Part shown: positions 27,022-36,529 of the stretch, piece by piece
How the letters are laid out: every line of letters starts with the position of its first letter
Position numbering within the stretch: position 1 is the stretch's first letter
DNA from: Roseibium algicola
GTDB taxonomy: Bacteria > Pseudomonadota > Alphaproteobacteria > Rhizobiales > Stappiaceae
DNA: 64,000 bases
Assembly: GCF_001999245.1 (NCBI RefSeq)
Contig: NZ_CP019630.1
Span: 372,001 to 436,000 of the forward strand
Reading direction: 5' to 3'
Notes under the pieces: model-generated
Seen by the model: the letters and a program-made list of their open reading frames with translations, nothing else
What the model was told of the DNA's origin: nothing
Databases searched by the model: none
Translations under genes and position numbers: made by a program

Positions 27022-30000
27022 TTACCGTGTCGGGCCGAGAACAACCAACCTGCCGGTTGCCGTGATGGCGCGACGGTCCGGACGATACATATCCTCTACC
27101 GACGCCGGCGGGTGCGAATAGTCGCCCGGGGTTGCAGCCCTTGCAAGATAGGCAAAGGTCAGTTCCTTGCTGCTCCAACGGGTCTGGTCCACGGCCACTT
27201 CGAAACGGTCCCTGTAGAACGCCGAATATTCCGGCTGATCAACCGTATCGAGGAACGACAGGCCACCGATATCGCCGGAACGCACAAGCCGCGGATTGTC
27301 GATCACCAGGCCGGCAGGCAGGCGGTCAACGACCATCAACCGGCCCGGATGATCCGTCAGGGCCCGTACTGTGACGACCACAGCAAGCCGGGTGTTGACC
27401 GGAACCGCGGCCGGATCGATCGGATTGCCGTCAAGGTCGTAGACCGTGCGTTCAACCGCATAGTCCTTGCCACCTGCGGGCTCGGGAACCAGCGGCTGGC
27501 CCGCCACCGAAACAAGAAGCTCCGTTCCAGCGTCACCGTTGTTCTTCACCTCCACCGGGAAGTCGGCAACCTCGCGGCCAGCCAGCGACCAGGCGAGCCG
27601 TCCGGGCGTTACTTCACCACGAACGGAGATCCGGGCGTCTTGCGCGGATTCGTTGAGCGCATTCGCTGCCAGGAGCATCCAGGCCATATCCTGTGTCGAC
27701 CGGTATGGCTTGTTGGCCTGGGCAGTTTTCAGGAAGTCGATGGCTTCCGTCTTCAGACTGTCTTCCATGGACGCCGAAACGACATAGTCCGTCACGCCCG
27801 CGCTGTCGCGCAGGACGGAGCCGTAGTCGTCGCGATAGTACTTCGGAGCCTCCTTCGGCAGAGCGGCAAGAGCCGCCCGGAAACCGGTGGCCGCCCGGTC
27901 ACGCTCGCCATAAAGGGCAAGCCCGGCAGCAACCTGTGCCTTGGCAAGCGGTGTTGCGAAGTTCTGCAGCTTGGCATCCAGGTAGTAGCGAAGATCGCCC
28001 ATGGAGGCGCGGCCGTTGCGGGCCAGCACGTAGAGCGCATAGGCGATGTCTTCGCCGCCATCCTGGAAGTCGGAGGAATAGGCCAACCTGTTTTCCAGAT
28101 TGTCCAGTGCCGAAGTGAACGCAAGATCAGGCACCAGATATCCCTTTTCGCGTGCACGGGTCAGGAAGTCGGTGACATAGGCATCCAACCAGGTATCACC
28201 GCCGCCATAGCTGTTCCAGAGACCGAAATCGCCGGAAGAGGACTGGTTCGACAGGATCTTGGCAATGGCCTTGACCACCCGTTCCCGAATGGCACTATCG
28301 CCACCAAGCCCCGCAGCCTCGGCAACTTCACTGAGGTAAAGCAGCGGCAAGGCACGACTGGTCGTCTGCTCGGTGCAGCCATAAGGATAGCGGTCAAGTG
28401 CCGCCAGCAGGCCGGCGACATCGATGCTTGCTGCACCACCGGCAGACAAGGTGATGTCAACCGTATCCGCCCGCAGGCCGTCGAAGGTGTCCGCATCCAG
28501 CGAGAGGCTGTCTCCGGATGCCAGTGAGAAGCTGGACTGACGGACAACTTCAGGCTGGGTATCTTCAACCTCGAGGCTGAAACGCTTGACGAAAACTTCG
28601 CCCTGCGGCCCGGTCAGCGACGCCACGACTTCCGACTTCGTCAGCATGTCTTCTGCCGAAACCGAAAGCAGCACCAGGGCTTTCTTGCCGTTTTCCAGAT
28701 CCAGCGTACGCGACTGATCCGTGCTGCCGCCTTCCAGTCGAAGGCCGTCAGCGACCGAGACTTCGAGCGCATAAGAACCGGAAGGGCCATCGACGTTGTC
28801 GATTTCCAGGGAAATTCGCGACTGGTCTCCCGGTGCAAGGAAGGCGGGTGCGCTTGCCGTCATCACGACTGGTGAACGCACTTCCACTTCCTGGTCGGCA
28901 TGACCGACGCCATCCTTTGTCCAGGCAACCACCATCAGTTTGACGGCGCCGTTGAAGGCCGGGATATCGAAGGAGACAGTTGCTTCGCCAGTATCGCCCA
29001 CGGTTACAAGTCCCGAGAACAGGGCAAGCGGTTCTTCATCCGGCGGAGGTGCATCGAGCCGCATGCCTGCGGCATCTCCTCCGGAACGGACGCGCCCGCG
29101 GGTTCCAGCCATCCGGTCGATCAACTGGCCGTAAAGATCACGGAAGTCGGTGCCGAGACGCCGCTGGCCGAAGTACCATTTCTCCGGATCCGGTGTCTTG
29201 AAGCCGGTCAGGTTCAAAATGCCGACGTCAACCGCGGCAATCGTCAGATACGCCTGGTCTCCTGCTTTCAGGTTCGCGAGTTTCACCGGAACGTCCAGTG
29301 TCGTCTCGGGCAGGATCCGGTCAGGCGCAGACAACTGCACGTCAAGCGCCCGGTCACCCGGGTCGACCTGCAGCCAGGACAGACCGACTGCCCGTGACGG
29401 CATTCGCTTCTGGTCCAGGTCCATCGGTCGGTAGAGGCTGGCCGTGATATAGGCCCCTGCCCCCCAATCGTCGCTGACAGGAATCTCGACCTCGGTTTCC
29501 TCGGCAGTCACTTCAACGGTCTTGCTGGCCAGCAATCCGCCGGAAACAACATTGACCACGGCAATACCGGCTATCTGCGGCTTGAGGCGCAGCTTGGCGG
29601 TGTCGCCGGGCCGGTAGCTGGTCTTGTCGAGGCCAACGTCCAGATAATCAGGCGTATCGGAGGAGGCATCGGCAGAATACCAGCCGGCATTGAAGGTGAC
29701 CCGCGTCGAGGTCTGCAGCGTTCCGCTGCCTTCAACGTCGAGACGGTACTCACCCCATTCGACCGGAAGGGAAAGCTGTGCCGGCTGTCCGGCGGTCACC
29801 TGCACGGTGCCGGTGGCAACACGGCGGGTGGTGGTGATCGGCTCATAGGACCAGTTGCCGTCATAGCGGTACCATTGATACCGGCGATCGACCTTGGACA
29901 GGGTCCAGCCGATGTCCGTTCCGTCGACTTCCTTGCCGTCTTCATCGATGACGATTACGGAGAAATCGGCCGGACCGCCTTCATCGACACCGCCGTCGAA

Positions 30001-32565
30001 GGCGGGTTTCACGCCAATGCGTGGTCCGTCGATGGCAACAGGCAGGTCCATGTCCCGTTCAACGTAGCGGCCCCCCGCCTCCACCAGGCGTGCGATCAGC
30101 TCGCCAGTATAAAGCATGGTCGTCTCGGGAAGTTCGGGCATGAAGACGTCGAAGGTAAGCTTGCCATCTTCATCGGTCTTCAGGCCCGACGACAGGGAGC
30201 CACGCTGTGTATAGGCATCCGCATCGGCAATGCCGAACTGATAGCCTGGGTGGGCTTCAAGCGTGCGGATGGGCCGCACGATGACATCACCTTCCAGCGT
30301 CTGGCCGCTGGCCGGAGAGCCGTAGAGATACTTGGCGTCCAGCGATACTGCTGTCGGTCCGGTACGGTTGAAGGCCTTTGCATCTGTTTCAAGTTCGAAA
30401 TCGACTCGCTCGGGCTGATAATCTTCCACCAGGAAGGTCTGCTCGGTGAGCGCCCTGCCCTTCGGATCGGCAAAAACCTGCCAGGACCAGATACCCTGCT
30501 GAGCCGACGCTGCCAGCGTCACATCCTGAAGGTGGCCACCAAGCCCGCCGTCGTTCACGGTAAAGCGGGCGTGCTCCACACCGTCAGGCCGGTTGAAGAT
30601 GAAGGTGAGCGGAAAGTCTTCCTGAGCGGTTGCGCTTGCATTGCGCAGCAGAGCCTGTGCGTGAACGGTTTCGCCAGCCTTGTAGATACCACGATCGGTC
30701 CAGGCAAAAACGTCTAGCGGTCCCGGTGCTGCACGTCCTTCAACACCACGGTCGGACAGATCGAACGCCGGTTTGCGCAGGTCGAGGAAGGAATAGTCGC
30801 CCTCGGACGTTTCAGCCACGAGAATACCGGGGGCCTGACCGCCTCTGCCACGGGTGAGGCCGACGGCAAATTCCGCAAAGCCTTCCGCGTTACTGACAGC
30901 TTCACCGAGAATGTCATTGTTGACGGCCAACAGGCGTACGGTCACGCCCTCCAGTGCCTCAGCGCTTGTGAGAGACCGGATATTGGCGGCAATGCCGTTA
31001 TCGCCTGAAAGGGCCGTCAGGCCCAGATCGGACACCAGGAACCATTGCGTTGCCAGCGTGCCCCAGCGGTTCTTCTGATCGAGCTTGGACCGTGCAGTCA
31101 TGGCATAGACGCCCGGTTTCAGCTCGATGCCGGTTTCCGAAATCGGTATGGCGGTCGTGATGTCCTGGTTCAGGTCGTTGCCGGTCTCGACGATTCCGGA
31201 CCAGACCTTCTGACCCAGTTCGTCCTCGATCTGGTCTGCCCGCCAACTGTCGAGCTGCCGCAGGAAGCGGTTGTCACGCAGAATGTCGGCGATGGAGCGG
31301 TTGCCGATGCGGTAGATCGAGGTCTCGACTTCGGAGGTGTTCACGGAAACGATCGGAATGGTGGGGTCGCCACCAGCAGGAAGAACGTAGGAACGGCTCA
31401 AAAAGCTGACGGAAGGAGACCGGTCCTTCACATAGACAGTCAGGTCCGCGGTCTTTTCCAGCTTCTCGCCATCGGCTGCCGGCAAGCCGCTGCGTGCGGT
31501 GATCTGATAGCGGCCGCCATGCTTGAGACCGTCCGCACAGATTTGGCTGCCTTCCGCCTCGATCGCGAAAGTACCCTCGCCGCTTACGCTGACATAAGGG
31601 CTCATGTCTTCGCCAAGCGGCAGTTTTTGCGAGAAGACCAGACAGATCCGTGGCGACGCGCTGTCGGAATCGACTTCGTGATCAACGATCCGGAAGCCGT
31701 GCTCGGCAACCAGATCCGCGTATTGCCGACGGACGCTGGAATTTTCCTCGACCGCCAACGATGCCCGCAAGGCCTTGATCGCGGTCTTGTATTCGCTGCT
31801 GCGGGTCATCGCGCGGCCCACAAGTTCAAGCGCCAAGGCACGCTCAGGTGCGCTGACCGACCGCAGATAGGCATTGATCGAAGCTGATATCGCGTTCTTG
31901 CGCTTGGTTTCCCTGTCCTGCCAGTTGTCTGGATCCTGCAGCAGCAGGGCGGTGGTGAGCTGGGTCCAGGCATCAAATTCTCCCGGTTCCAGCTTGATCA
32001 GCTGCAGGAAGTCGGCTTCTGCAAGTGCGCCGTTACGCTCGCCGAGTGCGTCCTGACCGTTCCGGCGCAGCTGATCCGCAGTCTGCCCGTTCGGGCGCAC
32101 CGAATTTGCAATGCTGAGGGAATAGGTCTGTGCGCTTTCCAGCTGGGATTTGGGAATAAAAACCAGCTCTGCCTTTCGGTCTGCGCTCTGGTCGGCGCGT
32201 GGCGCCTTGACTTCAACGACCCGTCCGGCGATCGCACCGGCAAAACTCTGCAGTTCGCCATAGTCGGTCTTCAGGAAACACCAGCCCGCAGAGGTGTTGA
32301 AGGTGAAGGCGCGGCACTGATTGTCGCTGAGGCAGACGGATTTGCACCCGTCCAGATCCACGTCTTTCACGGTGCGATAGTCACCACCGAAGAAATCCGC
32401 ATCATCGATGGTGACAATACGCCGGTCCTGCGCGACTGCTGCGGTGGCCATGACACCGGCGAAACCGGCGCTTGCCACAAGAAGCAGCGTGCTTTTGGCA
32501 ACCTTCTTGAAACGATGCTTGAAATTGAGGGAAAGCTTTTGGGAAACAAACGAAAAAACGAACAT
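27022..32565 (-). CDS. Bacterial alpha-2-macroglobulin with N-terminal PAN/Apple-like domain
   Basis: About 1847 residues, exported protease-trapping protein. The signal region (STLLLVASAGFAGVMATAAVAQ) is followed by a PAN/Apple-like segment with several Cys (DLDGCKSVCLSDNQCRAFTF ... AGWCFLKTDYG). The MG domains include the bait region. The thioester motif GCTEQ is present in YPYGCTEQTTSRALPLLYL (about residue 1395), so covalent trapping is expected. No lipobox Cys follows the signal peptide, so it may be periplasmic rather than a lipoprotein. GGAGG precedes ATG 32565. Co-transcribed with pbpC: the pair is thought to defend and repair the wall when the outer membrane is breached. Confidence 0.93.
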   Translation of the reverse strand: MFVFSFVSQKLSLNFKHRFKKVAKSTLLLVASAGFAGVMATAAVAQDRRIVTIDDADFFGGDYRTVKDVDLDGCKSVCLSDNQCRAFTFNTSAGWCFLKTDYGELQSFAGAIAGRVVEVKAPRADQSADRKAELVFIPKSQLESAQTYSLSIANSVRPNGQTADQLRRNGQDALGERNGALAEADFLQLIKLEPGEFDAWTQLTTALLLQDPDNWQDRETKRKNAISASINAYLRSVSAPERALALELVGRAMTRSSEYKTAIKALRASLAVEENSSVRRQYADLVAEHGFRIVDHEVDSDSASPRICLVFSQKLPLGEDMSPYVSVSGEGTFAIEAEGSQICADGLKHGGRYQITARSGLPAADGEKLEKTADLTVYVKDRSPSVSFLSRSYVLPAGGDPTIPIVSVNTSEVETSIYRIGNRSIADILRDNRFLRQLDSWRADQIEDELGQKVWSGIVETGNDLNQDITTAIPISETGIELKPGVYAMTARSKLDQKNRWGTLATQWFLVSDLGLTALSGDNGIAANIRSLTSAEALEGVTVRLLAVNNDILGEAVSNAEGFAEFAVGLTRGRGGQAPGILVAETSEGDYSFLDLRKPAFDLSDRGVEGRAAPGPLDVFAWTDRGIYKAGETVHAQALLRNASATAQEDFPLTFIFNRPDGVEHARFTVNDGGLGGHLQDVTLAASAQQGIWSWQVFADPKGRALTEQTFLVEDYQPERVDFELETDAKAFNRTGPTAVSLDAKYLYGSPASGQTLEGDVIVRPIRTLEAHPGYQFGIADADAYTQRGSLSSGLKTDEDGKLTFDVFMPELPETTMLYTGELIARLVEAGGRYVERDMDLPVAIDGPRIGVKPAFDGGVDEGGPADFSVIVIDEDGKEVDGTDIGWTLSKVDRRYQWYRYDGNWSYEPITTTRRVATGTVQVTAGQPAQLSLPVEWGEYRLDVEGSGTLQTSTRVTFNAGWYSADASSDTPDYLDVGLDKTSYRPGDTAKLRLKPQIAGIAVVNVVSGGLLASKTVEVTAEETEVEIPVSDDWGAGAYITASLYRPMDLDQKRMPSRAVGLSWLQVDPGDRALDVQLSAPDRILPETTLDVPVKLANLKAGDQAYLTIAAVDVGILNLTGFKTPDPEKWYFGQRRLGTDFRDLYGQLIDRMAGTRGRVRSGGDAAGMRLDAPPPDEEPLALFSGLVTVGDTGEATVSFDIPAFNGAVKLMVVAWTKDGVGHADQEVEVRSPVVMTASAPAFLAPGDQSRISLEIDNVDGPSGSYALEVSVADGLRLEGGSTDQSRTLDLENGKKALVLLSVSAEDMLTKSEVVASLTGPQGEVFVKRFSLEVEDTQPEVVRQSSFSLASGDSLSLDADTFDGLRADTVDITLSAGGAASIDVAGLLAALDRYPYGCTEQTTSRALPLLYLSEVAEAAGLGGDSAIRERVVKAIAKILSNQSSSGDFGLWNSYGGGDTWLDAYVTDFLTRAREKGYLVPDLAFTSALDNLENRLAYSSDFQDGGEDIAYALYVLARNGRASMGDLRYYLDAKLQNFATPLAKAQVAAGLALYGERDRAATGFRAALAALPKEAPKYYRDDYGSVLRDSAGVTDYVVSASMEDSLKTEAIDFLKTAQANKPYRSTQDMAWMLLAANALNESAQDARISVRGEVTPGRLAWSLAGREVADFPVEVKNNGDAGTELLVSVAGQPLVPEPAGGKDYAVERTVYDLDGNPIDPAAVPVNTRLAVVVTVRALTDHPGRLMVVDRLPAGLVIDNPRLVRSGDIGGLSFLDTVDQPEYSAFYRDRFEVAVDQTRWSSKELTFAYLARAATPGDYSHPPASVEDMYRPDRRAITATGRLVVLGPTR

Positions 32566-32702
32566 GGCCAATCCTCCGGGGCCTATAATTTCCCCTATCA
32601 AGTCACTGGATCGTGACAAGGACAAGGCAAAATAGTTTTTAGAGTGAACTCTCCTGACACAAGGGCGTGGTCTCGCAAATGCAGACGAGATGGTCTGAGA
32701 GC

Positions 32703-33344
32703 TCAGCCGATCCTGCTGACCAGTTCCTCGATCAGCAACGCAACTTCCTGGGCCGCCTTGCTGGATGGTGCGTCCTCGGTCACGGCGCGGCCTCTGCCCA
32801 TTGCAGAGGCAAAGACGGTCCGGTTGCCCAGGCGGGCATTGAGCGCGTCATATCCCGAAGCGGCAATGGCGTCCGCCATCTCGCCTGTCAGGGACGCGCG
32901 GGGCGGCACGCGGTTGAGCACCAGAAGTGCGGGTGTATCTTCACGCGCAGCCATCTCGATCGTCTGCGAGGTAGCCCAGAGATCGACCGGCGTCGGCTGA
33001 ATCGGAACGATCACGAAGTCAGCGGCGTCGATTGCCGGCTTGGCATCACTGTCGGTCTTGGGCGGTGTATCGATGACAACGTACCCATGGGACTTTGCGA
33101 GCGAACGCGCCTCACGCCTTGCGCCCCAGCCTGACGCGGTGCGGAATTCAAGACCGGTATTGTCTTCACCAAAGTTGTCTTCGCGTGCCTCGAACCAGGT
33201 CCCCAAAGAGCCTTGCGGATCCACGTCGAGGATTGCCACCGGTTCGCCGGACTTTTTGGCAAGCGCAACGGCAAGATGGGCCGCAAGGGTTGTCTTCCCC
33301 GACCCGCCTTTTTGCTGTGCAACCGTCAGAATCCGCCCGGACAT
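32703..33344 (-). CDS. ParA-family ATPase (orphan)
   Basis: 213 residues, deviant-Walker P-loop ATPase: QQKGGSGKTTLAAHLA (about 10-25) with the signature Lys, Walker A' region LDVDPQGSLGTWF and VVIDTPPKTD for Walker B. No ParB-like gene or centromere-like repeat is adjacent, so chromosome partitioning is unlikely; positioning of another complex or cell-envelope protein is possible. It lies upstream of the alpha-2-macroglobulin/pbpC pair on the same strand with 137 bp between. Confidence 0.85.
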   Translation of the reverse strand: MSGRILTVAQQKGGSGKTTLAAHLAVALAKKSGEPVAILDVDPQGSLGTWFEAREDNFGEDNTGLEFRTASGWGARREARSLAKSHGYVVIDTPPKTDSDAKPAIDAADFVIVPIQPTPVDLWATSQTIEMAAREDTPALLVLNRVPPRASLTGEMADAIAASGYDALNARLGNRTVFASAMGRGRAVTEDAPSSKAAQEVALLIEELVSRIG

Positions 33345-33500
33345 GCCTAAACCTCCAGAATTTCGCCAATATATTGCGCTGATGTTTTTCGCAACGCAAC
33401 AAATCTATGTCTTATCCAAATGAATTTACGTTGCGTTTCCGGAATTATGGCTATGATCACCAGTGGTATTTTTTAATAACTGCCGTCAAGGGAGGCGCAC

Positions 33501-35135
33501 CTGAAGGAACTGCAAGAGCGAAGCTGGGCCTTGCGATGGCGCAATCCGGCGTTCTGCAAACGCCTTTTGTATGACGCGCTGAAACGGCAGCCGGAACCGG
33601 ATCCCGGCAACCGTCCCCTTCAGTTCAATCTTGCATGGCTGGAGCGTTGGTCCGGTCATTTCGATGCGGCGGCAAAGCTTGCAGACAAAGCCTTCTCGAT
33701 GATGGATCCCAGGCAGGATCCCGAAGGCTGGTCCGAGCTTCTGGTTATCAAGTCGGTTTGCGTCTACAGCCTCGGTGAACTCAGCCAGGCCGATGCCATT
33801 CTGGGAGAAAGCCTGGAGATCCTCGGGGCGGCAACTCACGGACGCGCCGGTATCGAGCCGCTGACCGTGCTCGCCAACATGTGCGCCTATTATCATGACT
33901 ACGAAAAGGCACAGTCCAAGCTTCAGGAAGCCATGGACATCGCCGATCGGCTGGGCCTTGTTTACGAGCGTTCACACATCCTGCAAACCCTATCGCGCAC
34001 CGAATTGCGCTGTGGCAGTCCCGAGGCAGCCGTCGAAGCGGCAAAGGCGTGCCTGGAAGATGCCCTGGAGCATCGCAACGCCGTGAACCTGCCTTACGCT
34101 TATGAAGTGCTGGGAGCGGCGCTGGTGGAAACCGGGGCATTGAAGGAGGCGCGCGCCTGCGCCGCCAAGGGCCTGGCAGCGGCACAGTTCAGCCAGGATC
34201 ACCGGGTCGCCTGCCACCTTTACTACGTGCTCGGATTGAGCCTTTTCGAAGAGAAGCGCTATGACGAAGCGCGTGCCGAACTGGAAAACGGTCTGCTGAA
34301 CGCTGCCGGTGCCGACTATCACCACTGGACACGAAACTTCTACCTCAAGCTCTCGCAGACCCACGAAGCCCTGGAAGAACACCGCAGTGCACTCGACTAT
34401 CTGAAGGCCTATGTGAAACTTCAAAAGAAGATGTTCACCGAGGAAACGGAACGCCAGAGCAACGATTTCCGGAACCGTCTGGAATTCCGGCTTGCACACA
34501 GCAAGGCTGATTACGAGAGGGAATTGCGCACCAGAACCGAAACCTTGAACACGGAATTGCAGGAGGCAAACACGAGCCTTCTTGAACTCAACGCCCAGAT
34601 CGAATTCAACGCACTGCACGACGCGCTGACAGGTGTCGGCAATCGGCGCATGATGTCGAAATTCTTCGAAACGACCCGGCTCACCGTGGGCCCCGGCGTC
34701 AAAGTTGCCGCCATTCTGATCGATCTGGACAGGTTCAAGACCGTCAACGATCACCATGGCCATTCGGTCGGTGATCAGGTCATCAAGGCAGTGGCCGAAC
34801 GGTTGTCGGATTTGCTGCAACAAGATGAGACGATCATCCGGATGGGCGGCGACGAATTCCTGATCCTGTCGACACGGCGCACTGACGCGGACAGTCTATC
34901 TGCCCTGGCAGACAGGATCGTTTACGACATCAACCTGCCGATCCCGATCAAAGGGGCGGTCGACAGGACGGTCGGCGCAAGCGTCGGGGTCTCGGTTCAG
35001 GCGAACGGCCCGGACCTCGAATATGAGCTTCTCAGGACCGCGGACGAGGCCATGTATCAAGCCAAGAAAACGGGCAGAAACAGAAGCTGCCTTCATTCCA
35101 GTGTGCCGCTTTCCATTCCCCAGAACGCTTCCTGA
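33501..35135 (+). CDS. TPR-repeat diguanylate cyclase
   Basis: About 544 residues. The N-terminal 300 residues are TPR-like helical repeats (e.g. NLAWLERWSGHFDAAAKLAD; YVLGLSLFEEKRYDEARAEL). A coiled coil (RTRTETLNTELQEANTSLLE) connects to a C-terminal GGDEF domain with DALTGVGNRRMM, IDLDRFKTVNDHHGHSVGD and an intact MGGDEFLIL. It should make cyclic di-GMP. The start is uncertain: GGAGG at 33491-33495 is 5 bases before an in-frame CTG at 33501, and the residues from there (KELQERSWALRW) look like the usual start of such proteins. The first conventional codon is TTG 33531, and GTG 33462 is also in frame. Confidence 0.88.
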   Translation: MKELQERSWALRWRNPAFCKRLLYDALKRQPEPDPGNRPLQFNLAWLERWSGHFDAAAKLADKAFSMMDPRQDPEGWSELLVIKSVCVYSLGELSQADAILGESLEILGAATHGRAGIEPLTVLANMCAYYHDYEKAQSKLQEAMDIADRLGLVYERSHILQTLSRTELRCGSPEAAVEAAKACLEDALEHRNAVNLPYAYEVLGAALVETGALKEARACAAKGLAAAQFSQDHRVACHLYYVLGLSLFEEKRYDEARAELENGLLNAAGADYHHWTRNFYLKLSQTHEALEEHRSALDYLKAYVKLQKKMFTEETERQSNDFRNRLEFRLAHSKADYERELRTRTETLNTELQEANTSLLELNAQIEFNALHDALTGVGNRRMMSKFFETTRLTVGPGVKVAAILIDLDRFKTVNDHHGHSVGDQVIKAVAERLSDLLQQDETIIRMGGDEFLILSTRRTDADSLSALADRIVYDINLPIPIKGAVDRTVGASVGVSVQANGPDLEYELLRTADEAMYQAKKTGRNRSCLHSSVPLSIPQNAS

Positions 35136-35185
35136 GCGGCACCTGTCAAGCAGGGTTCACCCTATTTCAGCCGGTTGCCCGTGGG

Positions 35186-36373
35186 CTATTTCCCCCCCAG
35201 CACCGAGTACACATTCCAGGACGGACGTCCTGTTACCGGGAGGCCGTGGCGTGCCTCGGCCTTGCGGATGCCTTCACGTGTGGCCGGGCCGACTTTCCCG
35301 TCCGGTTCACCGACGTTGAAGCCGTTGCGGTTGAGAAGCTTCTGCAGCTCCACACGCTGAGCACGGGAAAGACCGGGGTTGTCCGTCGGCCAGGGTGTCT
35401 TGAACGGATCGCCGCCTGATACGAGTTCCGACAAAAGGGCGATCGCCAGACCGTAGGACGTTGATGCGTTGTAGGAGCGCAGGGCCCGGAAGTTGCGGGT
35501 CACCAGGAAGGACGGGCCACCCGCTCCTGCCGGCTGGATCAGCGCTGCATCCAGATTGCCGGAAAGACCGCCGCCGTCGATTTTGGTGAAGCCTCTTTTG
35601 GCCCAGGTCGACAGGGAGGAATAGTTCTTCAGACCCGACGGCCCACTGTAACTCTTCGGTGCCTTGACCTCGTATCCCCAGGGCCGGCTGTTGCTCCATC
35701 CGGCATTTTTCAGAAAGTTTGCCGTTGAAGCCAGGGCATCGGGGACGGAATTCACCAGATCCTTGCGGCCATCGCCGTCAAAGTCGACCGCGAGACTGTT
35801 GTAGGTGCTTGGCATGAACTGGGTTTGCCCGAAAGCCCCTGCCCAGGAGCCGACGAAGTCTTTGGCCGGTACATCCCCTCGTGAAGCAATCTGCATGGTC
35901 TTGATCAGTTCGCCCTGGAAGTATTTCTGGCGCCGTTTGCCGGCGCAAACCAGATTGGCCAAAGCATGTGGAGTGTAGAAATCGCCGCGGAAGTTGCCGT
36001 AGTCACTCTCGATGCCCCACACCGCCAGAACCACGTGCCGGTCGACACCGTACCGCTTTTCGATGGAGGTGAGTGTGCTGTTGTGTTTTTTCAGGTTTGC
36101 CTTGCCGTCCTGGATCCGCTGCGCGTCGACCAGAAAGGCCATGTAATCCCAGATTTCGGTCTTGTGCTCGGGCTGGGACGTCGAGAACCGGATGACCTTC
36201 TCGTCAAAGGTTGCACCTGACAGCATGCGCTCGGCGATGTCCGGCCGGACGCCTGCGGCAACAGCCTGTTTCTTCAGGGATGCAACACAGCTTTCGATCG
36301 CAAAGGCCGATCCTGCCATGGCCATCATGGACAGACCGGTTCCAAACGCAACATTCACAAGATGATTTCGCAT
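35186..36373 (-). CDS. MltB-type lytic murein transglycosylase with C-terminal peptidoglycan-binding domain
   Basis: 395 residues from ATG 36373. Signal peptide (NVAFGTGLSMMAMAGSAFA), then the SLT-2/MltB domain with AVWGIESDYGNFRG (catalytic Glu near 135), GSWAGAFGQTQFMPSTY and DFDGDGRKDLVNS, and a C-terminal PG_binding_1 repeat (LSRAQRVELQKLLNRNGFNV ... GKVGPATREGIR). Cleaves peptidoglycan glycan strands to anhydro-muropeptides. No lipobox Cys is evident, so it is likely soluble periplasmic. Confidence 0.92.
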   Translation of the reverse strand: MRNHLVNVAFGTGLSMMAMAGSAFAIESCVASLKKQAVAAGVRPDIAERMLSGATFDEKVIRFSTSQPEHKTEIWDYMAFLVDAQRIQDGKANLKKHNSTLTSIEKRYGVDRHVVLAVWGIESDYGNFRGDFYTPHALANLVCAGKRRQKYFQGELIKTMQIASRGDVPAKDFVGSWAGAFGQTQFMPSTYNSLAVDFDGDGRKDLVNSVPDALASTANFLKNAGWSNSRPWGYEVKAPKSYSGPSGLKNYSSLSTWAKRGFTKIDGGGLSGNLDAALIQPAGAGGPSFLVTRNFRALRSYNASTSYGLAIALLSELVSGGDPFKTPWPTDNPGLSRAQRVELQKLLNRNGFNVGEPDGKVGPATREGIRKAEARHGLPVTGRPSWNVYSVLGGK

Positions 36374-36475
36374 GCCCTGGTGCACAGCCCCCTCCGCAGC
36401 TTCGAAGCAATTTCTGAACGCTGACACGCTAGCGCGACATAAATGCGGCAAAAAGGGGGTACCTGCAGTTATCAA

Positions 36476-36510
36476 GATAAACCCGGTGCCGTTACCGCGC
36501 CGGGTTTATC
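36476..36510 (-). terminator. Hairpin after phnE2
   Basis: Perfect 11-bp stem GATAAACCCGG/CCGGGTTTATC (36476-36486 and 36500-36510) with a 13-base loop, 20 bp past the phnE2 stop on the minus strand. No strong T-run follows, but the position suits the end of the phn operon. Confidence 0.6.
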
Positions 36511-36529
36511 ACTTTCAGGTCAGACGGAC

